Positions 34,051 to 45,006 of a stretch of DNA of 64,000 nt are shown here, one piece after another (the first letter of the stretch is position 1; each line of letters starts with the position of its first letter). This DNA is from Chaenocephalus aceratus (taxonomy: Eukaryota; Chordata; Actinopteri; Perciformes; Channichthyidae): positions 5,597,829-5,661,828 of the forward strand of contig CM043791.1 in the NCBI GenBank assembly GCA_023974075.1, written 5' to 3'. Both the position numbers and the translations under genes were made by a program. The notes below the pieces were generated by a model, which saw nothing but the letters and a program-made list of their open reading frames with translations, ran no database searches and had not been told where the DNA came from.

Positions 34051-35089
34051 AGATTCCTCCATTGACACAGACCTCAGGTTTATTCTGAGGGAGAGTGGGC
34101 TGATAAACAAGTGGCGTATGGCGCAACTAATTGTTCCTCTGCACAAAATGGAGTGCAGGAGGGGTAATCAGGCAGCTTTGCTACGAATAACATGCCACAC
34201 AAATGTCTCTGTTCTGTCTGATGATGTTTTGATGAGTGAAAGCCTGCCACTCCACCTGTGCAATTTGGGAGGAATAAAAACACTTTTGTCAGTGGATAAC
34301 ATATGTGTAAGTGGAGCAAATTATTCACTGTTTTTGAGGGAAGGTTGTCAGAATTAAAGTGTCGGCACTGTGTTGCAGTGGTGAGCAAGATGTGTCCATT
34401 TGGTCTTTCTCATGGTCTTTTTCTGGATCCTCCACCTTAGACCCTTATACAGGTTCACCTTTGGTGACAGTAAATTGAGCGTAAGTGGGAATAGTTCTTT
34501 GTGCGTCAGCACTTTGATCGACTGGCCACATGTCAGCTGTGATCGGCTCACACTGCAAGGTACACATCCAGCCCTCTAGTGCTGGCTGGACCATGTGAGG
34601 GACTGAGCAGTTCATGACTTCCCACTGGGTCCAAGCCAAAGGTATTGTGTCCTTGAAGACATGACATAGTCGACCACCGTCTGGAAACTGAAGCAGGAAT
34701 CTTTACTTGGTGATAAAATGTAGACGTGTTTGAAATCTTTGAATAATAAAGTATTTACAATATGTAGATTGTATAAGACATAATTGAACTATGTGGTGTA
34801 CATTTACTGTGGGACAATTGAAACCTAAAGTGGCGACGGACAAATTCCTTCACCCTAGTGTTTGCATGTGGTATGATTGGTGCTGCTGTCACAAAGGCTA
34901 TAGGAACGCTTTCCGTTTTCTTAAGGTTAGCCAAAAACTGTAGGACAACCTGAATTAGCCTCTAAATAAACTTTGAAACAGTGATAACATATTTTCCGCC
35001 ATTGATTTTTATATGAACAAGAACATGGCTACCGTTTGCATGTTGGCTAATGTCTAGAGACAGAAATAACCATAAGAAGCTATAAGAAG
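34051..35089. other. No supported gene
   Basis: Overlapping short frames at 34031-34640 on both strands show no domain features. Confidence 0.4.
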
Positions 35090-35193
35090 AACTTGTTACT
35101 CCAGTCTCCTTTCGAGGGTAAATTCAATTCAAACGTATTGAAGGTATAACACGTTTTTGCACTACTTTTGTATTTTGTATTTTGTATTTTTTA

Positions 35194-36772
35194 TACAGGG
35201 GGCAAAAAAGTATTTAGTCAGCCACCAATTGTGCAAGTTCTCCCACTTAAAAAGATGAGATAGGCCTGTCATTTTCATCCTAGGTATACCTCAACTATGA
35301 GAGACATGAGAAGAAGAAAAAATCCAGATAATCACATTGTCTGATTTTAAAGAATTTATTTGCAAATTATGGTGGAAAATAGTAGTTTGGTCAATAACAA
35401 AAGTTAATCTCAATACTTGTTATATACCCTTTGTTGGCAATGACAGAGGTCAAACGTTTTCTGTAAGTCTTCACAAGGTTTTCACACACTGTTGCTGGTA
35501 TTTTGGCCCATTCCTCCATGCAGATCTCCTAGAGCAGTGATGTTTTGGGTCGCTGGGCAACACAGACTTTCAACTTCCTCCAAAGATTTTCTATGGGGTT
35601 GAGATCTGGAGACTGGCTAGGCCACTCCAGGACCTTGAATACTTCTTACGAAGCCACTCCTTCGTTGCCCGGGCGGTGTGTTTGGGATCATTGTCATGCT
35701 GAAAGACCCAGCCACGTTTCAGCTTCAATGCTCTTGCTGATGGAAGGAGGTTGTCACTCAAAATCTCACGATACATGGCCCCATTCATTATTTCCTTTAC
35801 ACGGATCAGTCGTCCTGGTCCCTTTGCAGAAAAACAGCCCCAAAGCATGATGTTTCCACCCCCATGTTTCACAGTAGGTATGGTGTTCTTCCGATGAAAC
35901 TCAGCATTCTTTCTCCTCCAAACACGTCTAGTTGAGTTTTTACCAAAAAGTTCTATTTTGGTTTCATCTGACCATATGACATTCTCCCAATCCTCTTCTG
36001 GATCATCTAAATGCTCTTTAGCAAACTTCAGACAGGCCTGGACATGTACTGGCTTAAGCAGGGGGACACATCTGGCACTGCAGGATTTGAGTCCCTGGCG
36101 GCGTAGTGTGTTACTGATGGTAGCCTTTGTTACTTTGGTCCCAGCTCTCTGCAGGTCATTGACTAGGTCCCCCCATGTGGTTCTGGGATTTTTCACCGTT
36201 CTTGTGATCATTTTGATCCCACGGGGTGAGATCTTGTGTGGAGCCCCAGATCGAGGGAGATTATCAGTGGTCTTGTATGTCTTCCATTTTCTAATAATTG
36301 CTCCCACAGTTGATTTCTTCACACCAAGCTGCAGTCTTCCCAGACTGGTGCAGGTCTACAATTTTGTTTCTGGTGTCCTTTGACAGCTCTTTGGTCTTGG
36401 CCATCGTGGAGTTTGGAGTGTGACTGTTTGAGGTTGTGGACAGGTGTCTTTTATACTGATAACGAGTTCAAACAGGTGCCATGAATACAGTTAACGAGTG
36501 GAGGACAGAGGAGGCTCTTAAAGAAGAAGTTACAGGTCTGTGAGAGCCAGACATCTTGTTTGTTTGTAGGTGACCAAATACTTATTTTACTGAGGAATTT
36601 ACCAATTAATTCATTAAAAATCCTACAATGTGATTTCCTGGATTCTTTCCCCCCATTCTGTCTCTCATAGTTGAAGTGTACCTAGGATGAAAATTACAGG
36701 CCTCTCTCATCTTTTTAAGTGGGAGAACTTGCACAATTGGTGGCTGACTAAATACTTTTTTGCCCCACTGTA
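35194..36772 (-). mobile_element. Tc1-like DNA transposon (TA TSD)
   Basis: The element is 35196-36770 (1575 bp), bounded by TA (35194-35195, 36771-36772). The ends CAGGGGGCAAAAAAGTATTT and, on the other strand, CAGTGGGGCAAAAAAGTATT continue as inverted repeats of well over 60 bp (GTCAGCCACCAATTGTGC, CTCCCACTTAAAAAGATGAG). It carries one minus-strand transposase gene without introns, as usual for Tc1. Confidence 0.97.
35391..36404 (-). pseudogene. Tc1-like transposase, frameshifted (DD34E)
   Basis: Role: cut-and-paste transposase that binds the inverted repeats through paired helix-turn-helix domains and inserts at TA. Seen: the ATG at 36404 starts [19 protein letters not shown]. After a frameshift near 36345 a 243-codon open frame carries the second HTH ([13 protein letters not shown]), the first catalytic Asp in [12 protein letters not shown] and the second in [10 protein letters not shown] second frameshift near 35645 moves the sequence to another frame, which contains NPIENLW with the catalytic Glu. 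A further small deletion near 35535 precedes [13 protein letters not shown] and the C-terminus; the stop is at 35391-35393. All three catalytic positions are therefore present, but no continuous protein can be made. The damage is by small indels rather than stop codons. The length (about 340 codons) is normal for the family. Confidence 0.93.
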
Positions 36773-37145
36773 TATGTTGCATTGTTGGAGGAGCTCAGGT
36801 CAGAATAATTGCATTGCTATTTCTACACTGTAGCTTTATGCATATGACAATATAACCTTTGAATCTTGAATCTTTGAATGTGTGTTTTATATTTTTATAT
36901 ATTTTTGAATTGCTGTCATTATTTTATCAAAATAGCCTTTAGCTCGTAGCCCCTGTTTCCATCGGGGAAACAACGATTTTGTTCACATGAAATTGCTTTA
37001 TTCAGTTTACTCCGGTTAAAATCACCAACCTGTCTGCTTTCGAGAGGAGCAGACCTCTGTAGATAGTTGGGCTGCAGGTAAACACTTCCTAGTTTAGGGG
37101 ATTAAGTTATCAGAAAAACACTCTGAGCAAACATAGCCTTAAGTT

Positions 37146-38735
37146 ACACTGTAAAATATTACCATGATTTCACAATATTAGCTGTAATATTTTACAATAA
37201 ATTACTGTTTTACCACATTGCAGTCTTTACCTGTAATGTTCACAATATAATACTGTACTTTTGAATTTCACAGTGAAATCAATACAGGCACAGTTAATTA
37301 CTGTGAATGTACAGGATAAATGATTACCAGGATTTCACAACATGTTACTGTATTATTTCACAGTAAAATACTGTATTTAGACCATCCTATGTGATAACAC
37401 AAACAAAGTAAGTGATTTTCTTGCTTTCATCGCTCTTGCTTGGCTTTAAATACTAATGTCTTTCTTTGGTGCAGGTTTTACTTAAATTGAAAGGGGCACC
37501 GCTGCATGTGCCTTACAATAAACGATGCAACATATAAATATATGTAAAATTGAAATTGTTGTCTTGGCTTAGTGTTTTCAGGTGCTTCCTGGGCATTAAT
37601 ACTGAGACGGGCTCGAAAGCCAAAAAGAGGCATGGCAATTTAAACCCCCATGTCAGCACATTCTTCAGAAAAATGGTTGACTTTGAGTGTAGACACTTTG
37701 TTCTGTAGACATGTTACGTGCTCCCCTCCTTGTTTTCTTTCTGTCTCCCTGCTGCAGGTGCACCTGGTCTGCCCCTGGCTCCGCCTCTGCCCAGGTGTTC
37801 CAAATTCCACTCAGCCGTGTATATATAAAGAGAAGCTGGAAGAGAAGGATGTCTCGCCTGTCCTAACGCCGAGAGACACTCTCCTTAGAATACCTCTTTG
37901 CCATTTTGAGCTGTAGGCCATATTTTTGCAGGTGTGTTTATGTTTAGCCTGAAGGACCTGGTAGTCCAGTTTTTGCAGCTTTATTTTGTTTCCCATAGGG
38001 TTTATAATTGATTTCTGGTTGGGGGGGGGTTCTGGGTCCTACGGCCCGTGGTGTGGCTGGCTCGGGTTCCCTCCTTCTGTTTGTTCCTTTTGGCAAGTCC
38101 TCCAGACCTCTTTTTGTTACCCGTTTCGCTTGTGTGAGCAAAAGGCTGATTATCAATAAGTGCTCGTTACCAAGTACCGGTTATTGTGTGTATTCTTTCA
38201 TGTTGCGGGTCTCAGCACGAGCCACTACCGCGGAGTAGAGGTTGGGGCTGTAACAACATGTCCAAGACACTGTGAAATGTACTTTGCACTTCAATGGAGT
38301 AATACAAAGTTAAAATGGTCATTTTCTTTGTTTTTCTTTGTTGATTGAGCTGATTGAATTGTGTAGTTATGGTAAAATCCAAGTGAACTAGTCAGATTTG
38401 CAATATATTATCGTATTATTTACATTTTTATATTTACAGTAAATTACTGGCTGTATTGCATTACTTCTACAGTAATAGTGTGAAAATAGAGGTAATTACT
38501 GTAATTGATGTACATCAAGGTACCATAATACCACAGCTCCGTACTGCTATATCACAGTAATTCCATGGGCATGGCAACTGTAAAGTCACAGTATTTAGTT
38601 GTACTTTTATTCTAATTTACTGTCATATCTACAGTAAATTACTGTGAAATATTCACAGTCAATTATTGTGAAATCCATGCAACTAGTAGCCAGTAATTTA
38701 CTGTAATTTTACAGTCAAACATTTTACAGTGTAGT
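37146..38735. mobile_element. AT-rich DNA transposon-like element with ACTGTAAAAT ends
   Basis: The left end ACACTGTAAAATATTACC is mirrored by ATTTTACAGTGT at 38720-38733. Both flanks are rich in TTACTGTAAATT-type palindromic motifs (37146-37390 and 38400-38733). It is interrupted by the solo LTR at 37712-38255. A TSD was not found with confidence and there is no transposase. Confidence 0.6.
37709..38260 (+). mobile_element. Solo LTR inside the AT-rich element
   Basis: The LTR body 37712-38255 (about 544 bp) starts TGTTACGTGCTCCCC and ends GGGGCTGTAACA. A TATATATAAAG promoter-like box lies near 37817 and a G-run near 38022. ACATG occurs at 37709-37713 and 38256-38260, so the TSD is probably ACATG with the first two LTR bases overlapping it. 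Alternatively one LTR base pair was lost. The 88-codon frame at 37650 crosses the boundary and is not a gene. Confidence 0.75.
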
Positions 38736-39222
38736 AAGCGCTACGCCAAATATTCCGGAGGGAAACACTGACCTTAAAGTGCATATGGTTTGCTCAGTGT
38801 TTTTACCAGGGTTAGTTGTTTGTTTTTGGATATGTTTAGACACAAATTAGAAGCAGCTGACTGCAGTGACACATTTTAATAGGCTTTTAATAAGCAGACA
38901 GGTTATACATGCCTTAGTAGAAAGAAAGCTCTTCATCACTCCCTCTTTGCCTCCGAGCTATTATGCCAGCTTGTTTCCACAGTTAACATTACTCAGGTGG
39001 ACAGCTACTGAAAGCAATGGTGTTATGTTGTCCTTAGCTGAATGTCTAGTGCGCTTACTGTGAAAGGTAAAGAACGGAAGGATTCTAATGAACTGCTGTT
39101 GAAATTGGGAGGCAATACAAAGTTTGTCATTTTGGTTCAGACTATGGAGCATTCTTGTTATTATTTGTTCACCTTCTTACCAGATCAGGCACAACTGGTC
39201 ATTTTTGCCCCATGTGAAATTG
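38736..39222. other. No supported gene
   Basis: Non-coding. Confidence 0.4.
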
Positions 39223-39294
39223 TCGCCCACCCTTCAAACGTTTAAGTCCCGCCTGAAGACCCACCTCTTTTCCCTCGCTTTCGAGTCAGTTTGA
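39223..39294 (+). pseudogene. C-terminal scrap of a LINE ORF2
   Basis: The frame reads SPTLQTFKSRLKTHLFSLAF and ends ESV, stop. The L-x-x-F-K-S-x-L-K-T-x-L-F motif is the conserved end of L2/Rex-type reverse transcriptase proteins; the large LINE here ends similarly (VFKSALKTFLFDKAY at about 47955-48000). The sequence after 39300 may be its 3' UTR. Everything upstream is missing. Confidence 0.7.
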
Positions 39295-39299
39295 GCTAT

Positions 39300-42060
39300 G
39301 TTTTATCGATTGTTATGCTTTTATTTGTCTGTCCATAGCCCTTATGTGCCTTTTTATCTATTCTTATGTATGCCTTTTTATATATTATTGTAATATTATA
39401 TTTTATTATACAGATGTAGCACTCTAGAACAGACTCCAGCCAACAGCTTCCTGCCAAAGACCCAACGGATCCCAGCGGCTGGGAATGTTAAGCCCTCCCA
39501 CTATTTTCCAAGAGGGCGTTGTCAGATTTTCAATTTCAGGATTTAACCATTAGATGGCGCTTCATTCACAAATACAGAAAGACAAGTTTCATGGACTTCA
39601 GTACTTCAGTTGTGTTTTGGTGAAGAGCATTTGAACACATATTTGTTATGGTTTTCACAGGCTACTACAGTATAACGAAAAAACCTAAATATTTTAGATC
39701 AAATAAAGTATATCTAATCTTGCAATTCAATAATATATAGTCTTTATATATTAAATAATCATAATAATAATGTAAATGTTTACACTTCTTTATTTGTTAT
39801 CCTCATACTTTTACCTTTACAATAGTTTGCTTTAATATGCAGTATGTTTTTTGTAATGTTTTTTTGGTGTTTGCTTCCTCCTGCTCCCTTTCGGACACAT
39901 ACTGTATGATTATTATCAATATGAAGATATTATTAAGATAAGATAAGATGTTACTTTATTGATTGAACATTTTTGTTTAGAGGGAGCTGTGGCTGAATGG
40001 CCGGCGATTAGGGGTGGCGCATTTATCATTAGGTGATCGAGCTGCCTGCCTGCCGTCAGATTTCTTTTAAAAAACAGGTCTTGACTTGTTTAAAAATCCA
40101 AGGGTGTAACTTTGGTTTGAGAAGTGGGGGGGGGACACACGAAACACAATTAAACATGTTTCCGATTTTTATTACATTTCCTGCCTTTCAAAAAATATAT
40201 TAGGGACTATGGTGTGTTAAAAAATCCAAGAAAAGGTGTAGTGTAGGGTTGGGAGGGTTACTTTGTAAATGTAATCAGTTACTAATTACTGAATACAGTA
40301 AAACTCCTGTCTCCTATACACCAACACATACCCATCAGAGTATGTTTTGATGTACAGGAGACACAAAAAGCAAAAGGAAACTGAATGTGTTTTTTACTGT
40401 TTTAATGGCTTATAAAGAGCAAAACTGAAACATAACATCTGAAACAATGTAACAACATAATACACTTTTTGGGGATGCAGCTTGGGATGTGAGGAGTAAG
40501 GGACACGGCTTAGAACGGGCGTGTCGCCTTCTGTCCTGCCAGTGTTGGCACATGAATTAAAATGTCGAACTCGGACTTCATTTTAAGGACATTTCGGCCA
40601 GGGGTGTAGAGCTATATTTGTTTAAGCCTATTGTATGATAACTGTCTGATTACTATTTATTTTCAAATGCATATATGCCACCCATTTACACCGCTCTTCC
40701 CGTCATAATAATTTGAATAGAATTTAGTTTTAGTTTCTGGATCTCACGGAGAACACTGTCCCGCTTCATTGTAGGATTTCTGACTTGTCTCCACTTTATA
40801 AATAAGTAATTAGACTACCTACCATTAGGCTACTGCGCTCATAAAGTGCCGGCGTGATCAGATCACATGACCTGTTCAAGCCGGTGCCGCATAAAAACAA
40901 CAGTCCGGACAAGTACTGGCTTGAAAACTTATTTGATCATTTCAGTTAAAAACTAACGTTCATATTTCTCTTTTTGAGAAGAGAAATATGAATATGTTAG
41001 TGGCTGACCCAGCCCCATGGTCTGTCACAGTAGTGCGGGAAAGAGAAGTGCACTGTTTTGCCTGGCTGGACCTGTATTTACAGGAAGGAAGTGAGCAGAG
41101 GTGGAGTTGTCCATTCTTGTTCTGTTTTCTGTGAACAATCCTCACCCTCTCAGACTTTCAGTTGCGCATGCTACTAAAGAGACGCGCTACCATGGAAACC
41201 AAACAATGGTGTAGCTGTAAGATCAGGAGGGGGGGGGGGAGAGCTGTGCCTGATGGGCCATTAGACAGATGAGAGCTGCCGTTTCATTCAGACTGTTTAA
41301 AAAACGGTAACAGCGGACTATTTTTCTTAGCGGATGCATGTCAATTTAAATCAATACATACAACTATTTTTTAAATCAATAAAAACATGTTCTAAATCCA
41401 TAAGAGTCATGTCGTTACTTTGTTGAATGTGGCCATGTAATAAGCGGGATAATGTGCAGCGACTTGTTCCTTATGGGGAAAATAACACCCTTCATGCTGA
41501 TCAAGATCCCTCCGCTACGCGTCGGGACCCTGATCTGCCTGACGAGGCTCCATTAAAATATAGATATTTTTTGTGAATTACTGAGTTGAGGCACGTTAAT
41601 AACGTTTTAATGAAGTTGACTAAGGTATATTCATATTTTTCAGTGCTTTCATGTAAATTCGGCGAACATAAACATAACTGATCGTGGTGAAGATGATGAT
41701 TTAAATTAGAATAAAAAATTGAGAGCATTTCCTCCTGTTCGTTTTTGGAGCCGGCGGGCTTCCTGATGTTTTTTGTACAGTAGTTGTGGACTAACCAACA
41801 TTATTCTTGTTAAATAAAAACATGCTGATGTTTTGTAGCCTAAATTATTACATGTCTCTTAATTAGCACAGAGTATGATCCTATCCGTGACATATGGATC
41901 TTAACAAAGATCCGCTATCCAGCAGTAGCCTACCAGACATAAATCTACCGTACTGTATCAGAGTTTATTTCACATGAGCTCCAGTATGGAACCCCACTGC
42001 ACCCCCTGGTGGATCAATGATCCATTGCAGCTGGCTTCATTATAATTACATTTATTTATC
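39300..42060. other. Mixed old repeats, no supported gene
   Basis: Seen: an A/T-rich stretch to 39960; a hAT-end-like segment AGGGTGTAACTTTGGTTTGAG with a G-run at 40106-40135; a GGGTTGGGAGGGTTACTTTG segment at 40243 of the kind found on other hAT elements; a perfect hairpin at 40961-40990; and a G-run at 41228-41240. None could be delimited as a complete element. Confidence 0.4.
40961..40990. repeat. Perfect hairpin (12-bp stem, 6-nt loop)
   Basis: CATATTTCTCTT, loop TTTGAG, then AAGAGAAATATG. The stem extends two more A-T pairs outward. Confidence 0.85.
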
Positions 42061-42064
42061 AAGG

Positions 42065-42246
42065 GGGCGGTCTCAAGTCACGCTGGAGGTTTTCCCTTGA
42101 GCGAGGCAGACCCACGGCCCTCGCGTTTCAAACTGTCTGAAATTAGGTGCTACATCTGTAATGTTATGTCTGCTGTGAAGCACTTCGGTAAAAACCCTCT
42201 GTTTTAATATGTGCTATATAAATAAAGTGGATTGGATTGGATTTTC
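42065..42246 (+). mobile_element. 5'-truncated LINE 3' end with (TGGAT)n tail
   Basis: GGAGGTTTTCCCTTGAGCGAGG...GCTATATAAATAAAGTGGATTGGATTGGATT. The combination GTGCTATATAAATAAAG plus a short tandem tail is typical of L2/CR1-like 3' ends, and it is different from the (ATTG)n family at 48.6 kb. Confidence 0.7.
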
Positions 42247-42249
42247 TGC

Positions 42250-43749
42250 AGTGCATCCAGCTAAAAACGGCATTAAAAACAAAAAATCTCCCCACTCCCT
42301 CCTAGTGGCAGGAGAGCTTTAGTCCTGCTTCTGTGATTTTAGAAACTCACCACAGTGTATTATCAGTGACACGAACAGGCACAGGGCAAATGTCAAATTC
42401 ACTGAATATAAATGTATCCCCATGAGAGGTACATTATTATTATTTCTCCATTTATTCCATCTATTTCCTAACAATGGGTCTCCAGCAGTGACACTGTGTG
42501 AGATTGTTAAAGAAGATGGTGGTGCCCGGGCACAGGTCTCTCACCTTGTCTAGAAACTGACTTGTACACCCCTGGAAACACGTGATCAGCTAGCTGCAAG
42601 CATTGTTCTGCAATTCTGCAATTGTGGGTAATGGTGGGAATCAGAGTGCAATTTTGGAAATAATGCAGTCTGATGAAGACTGTGGGGGGCTTTAGAGATA
42701 AAAAATGCTCTGCTATTTAGTTGTATTATATTTCCCTTATTCAAAAAGTAGCATAGAGGGTATAGGAGTTCAGTGTCAATCCATCATTGAATCAAATTTG
42801 ATTTATAAAGCCAATATCACACATTTTACTCAGCAGGCTTTGCAATCTGTATAGCAAATGACAAGTTTCAAATGTAATGGATCAAATAGTACATACTGAG
42901 AAATGTACAGCATGTGGTAGATTATATGCAGCACAGACACAAGGAAAACTGTTAATCTTACCTACCGTTGGCACTATGCGTTTAATGCACTTTGCTCACG
43001 TATTTGTACATGCAGCCTTTGACTGGAATTGAGGGTAATGTTTTTTATCAAATAATAGCGTCTATGATTGGGTTTTATAAAAGCTTATTACTATCTTTCT
43101 AATGTATTTGTTGTAATGAACAGTTATCTATAATCATTTTTGCTTGATCAGCCAAATATGACTGAGGTTCAAATCCTAGTCCTTGAAATGGAGGATCTTA
43201 TAATAACCAACACCATAGAACTCTCTAATCTGCATATTGATCCGTAGTTCCAGCATACTACGGTTCATGCAGAAGTCCATGAAAATCTCCCATGATTTTG
43301 TAATCCACATAAATATCACAATATTACTCTTGTTTGTTCTGCTGTCCATTACCTACCTACTGTATTGGCACTAGACTACAGTCATGCTAGCATCCCTCTA
43401 TTCAGCCCTGTTAGAGAATGGCTGATCTGGGTCCTTAGCTTGAAAAAAATAAAAGAGGGGGAGATTGTGCCTTCTCAGAATTCTACCAGCAGATACAGCT
43501 GAATGCTGCCGTGATTAAACGCCATATCATGTTCCAAACCACATCAAGGATTATTTCTGAAACAGTATGAGTTCCTTTTTATATTTCCTGCTTTTTTACA
43601 CATACTCTCGCCAGTACAGGTTAGCTCTGAGTGTTAGCCATATTACGTTCAAAACACGTCGGGTATTGTTTCTGAAAGCAACTGCTCTGATAGGGCTGTG
43701 GGTGTAAAGCCAGCCCACATTTCAGATATTACATCATATAGGAAGGAGG
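42250..43749. other. No supported gene
   Basis: Non-coding. 42785-42860 (AATTTGATTTATAAAGCCAATATCACACATTTTACTC) resembles the reversed 3' UTR style of the (ATTG)n LINE but is too degraded to assign. Confidence 0.35.
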
Positions 43750-44034
43750 AACCTATTGCGGTGAGCACGTTGCACGTTGTAACTTCCGGTTGTTGTTGTT
43801 GTCATCTCCGGGTATCCCGTGTGCCTGTTCTGTTGCTGATAGCTTATTAACTTAAACTTAATCGATCGTTTTAAAACTCTTGATCACGGCAACTGCCTGA
43901 CGTTGTAATCACACGTTACTACAGCTTAAGCACTCACAACTCTCCTTCTCTTAGCGACTGTAACTGTAACTCCACAGTTGCCTACACTCTTTTCGGGTTT
44001 GCTAACGGTAGCTACTTTAGCTTGATAGCTAGCC

Positions 44035-44892
44035 ATGGCTCTTTCCCCACCCTCTGGTGCTATTTCCTGCTCTTCCTGTCTCATGTTTGGTTACTTCCCG
44101 GCCTCCCTTACTGGTAAGGATACATGTGTTAAATGTAGTATAGTTGTTAGGTTGGAGGCGGGAATCATAGCCATAGAAGCCCGGCTCCGCATCTTAGAAA
44201 GTAACTCAGCTAAAGTAAAGCCCATGTTAGCATGTGCGGACCGGCAAAAGGTAGCTCCTCTTAGCCGTCCCCCGGCAACTCCCGAGCAGCAGGGAGGCTG
44301 GGTGACTGTTCAGAAGGGGCATAATGCGAAACCCCCAGGTCCCCACCAACCCGTTCACGTATCTAACAGATATTCCCCACTCAGCGAGACACCCGCTGAG
44401 AAGCCAACTCTGGTTATTGGTAGCTCTATTATGAGACACGTGAATTTAGAGACCGAAGCCTCCACAGTCACATGCATTCCGGGGGCCAGAGCGGGCGACG
44501 TTGAGGCGCATCTTAAACTGCTGGCTAAAAATAAACATAAATACGGTAGGATTGTTATTCACGTCGGTGGTAATGATGTTCGTTTACGCCAATCAGAATG
44601 CACCAAACTTAATGTGGAGTCGGTGTGTAGTTATGCTAAAACAATGTCGGACACCGTAATCTTCTCTGGTCCCCTCCCCAATCTGATCAATGATGACATG
44701 TATAGCCGCATGTCATCATTTCAGCGCTGGTTGTCTTGGTGGTGCCCAGCAAACAATGTGGGCTTCGTAAATAATTGGACAGCCTTCTGGGGAAAACCTG
44801 GTCTGATTAAGAGAGACGGCATTCACCCTACTTTGAAAGGTGCAGATCTCATTTCGGCAAACATTTCAGGGCTTTGTGGACTTAATCCATGA
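44035..44892 (+). CDS. LINE ORF1 protein with SGNH esterase domain
   Basis: Role: ORF1 proteins of fish L2/CR1-group LINEs bind RNA or membranes; the C-terminal SGNH/GDSL hydrolase is thought to be an esterase, with its function in retrotransposition unresolved. Seen: 285 residues, with ATG in a good context (GCCATGG). Residues 12-34 hold two CxxC pairs (C12/C15, C31/C34), a zinc-finger-like head. Residues 37-57 (VVRLEAGIIAIEARLRILES) look coiled-coil. A proline-rich linker (75-122) follows. The hydrolase spans 123-285 with block I GSSIMRH (nucleophile Ser131), block III GGND (178-181) and block V DGIHPT (Asp261, His264). All expected catalytic residues are present and the frame is intact, in contrast to ORF2. 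The stop at 44890-44892 precedes a short non-coding spacer. It is not a host esterase: the LINE flanks on both sides rule that out. Confidence 0.93.
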   Translation: MALSPPSGAISCSSCLMFGYFPASLTGKDTCVKCSIVVRLEAGIIAIEARLRILESNSAKVKPMLACADRQKVAPLSRPPATPEQQGGWVTVQKGHNAKPPGPHQPVHVSNRYSPLSETPAEKPTLVIGSSIMRHVNLETEASTVTCIPGARAGDVEAHLKLLAKNKHKYGRIVIHVGGNDVRLRQSECTKLNVESVCSYAKTMSDTVIFSGPLPNLINDDMYSRMSSFQRWLSWWCPANNVGFVNNWTAFWGKPGLIKRDGIHPTLKGADLISANISGLCGLNP

Positions 44893-45006
44893 CAAACTGG
44901 AGTTGAGACCAGGAGGCAGAGTCGCAGTCTTACACGCTTCTCTGCGCTCTCTCCTAGGCAGTCACCCATAGGAATCCCGAACCCAATAAAATACCCAATA
45001 TTAGCG

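Larger units (their letters stand above)
35090..36895. repeat. LINE 3' UTR-like repeat used as Tc1 target
   Basis: Sequence on either side of the Tc1 element is continuous in style: a T-rich ACTTTTGTATTTTG run before it, and GTTGCATTGTTGGAGGAGC...TATGCATATGACAATATAACC with TTGAATCTTGAATC after it. This resembles a fish LINE 3' end with a (TTGAATC)n tail. The element therefore landed in a pre-existing repeat. Confidence 0.5.

Noticed and set aside
34031..34640. Overlapping 65-108-codon frames on both strands
   Set aside because: No domain, no splice context. Similar frames occur by chance across the window.
37650..37916. 88-codon frame with VHLVCPWLRLCPG
   Set aside because: It spans the boundary between the AT-rich element and the solo LTR, so it cannot be a conserved gene.
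40000..40070. tRNA-like SINE head at GAGCTGTGGCTGAATGGCCGG
   Set aside because: The start resembles a tRNA D-arm, but no B box and no SINE tail follow.
44035..44892. A host SGNH esterase gene
   Set aside because: It is followed by LINE ORF2 motifs and the LINE 3' end, and the zinc-coiled coil-esterase order is typical of L2-type ORF1.
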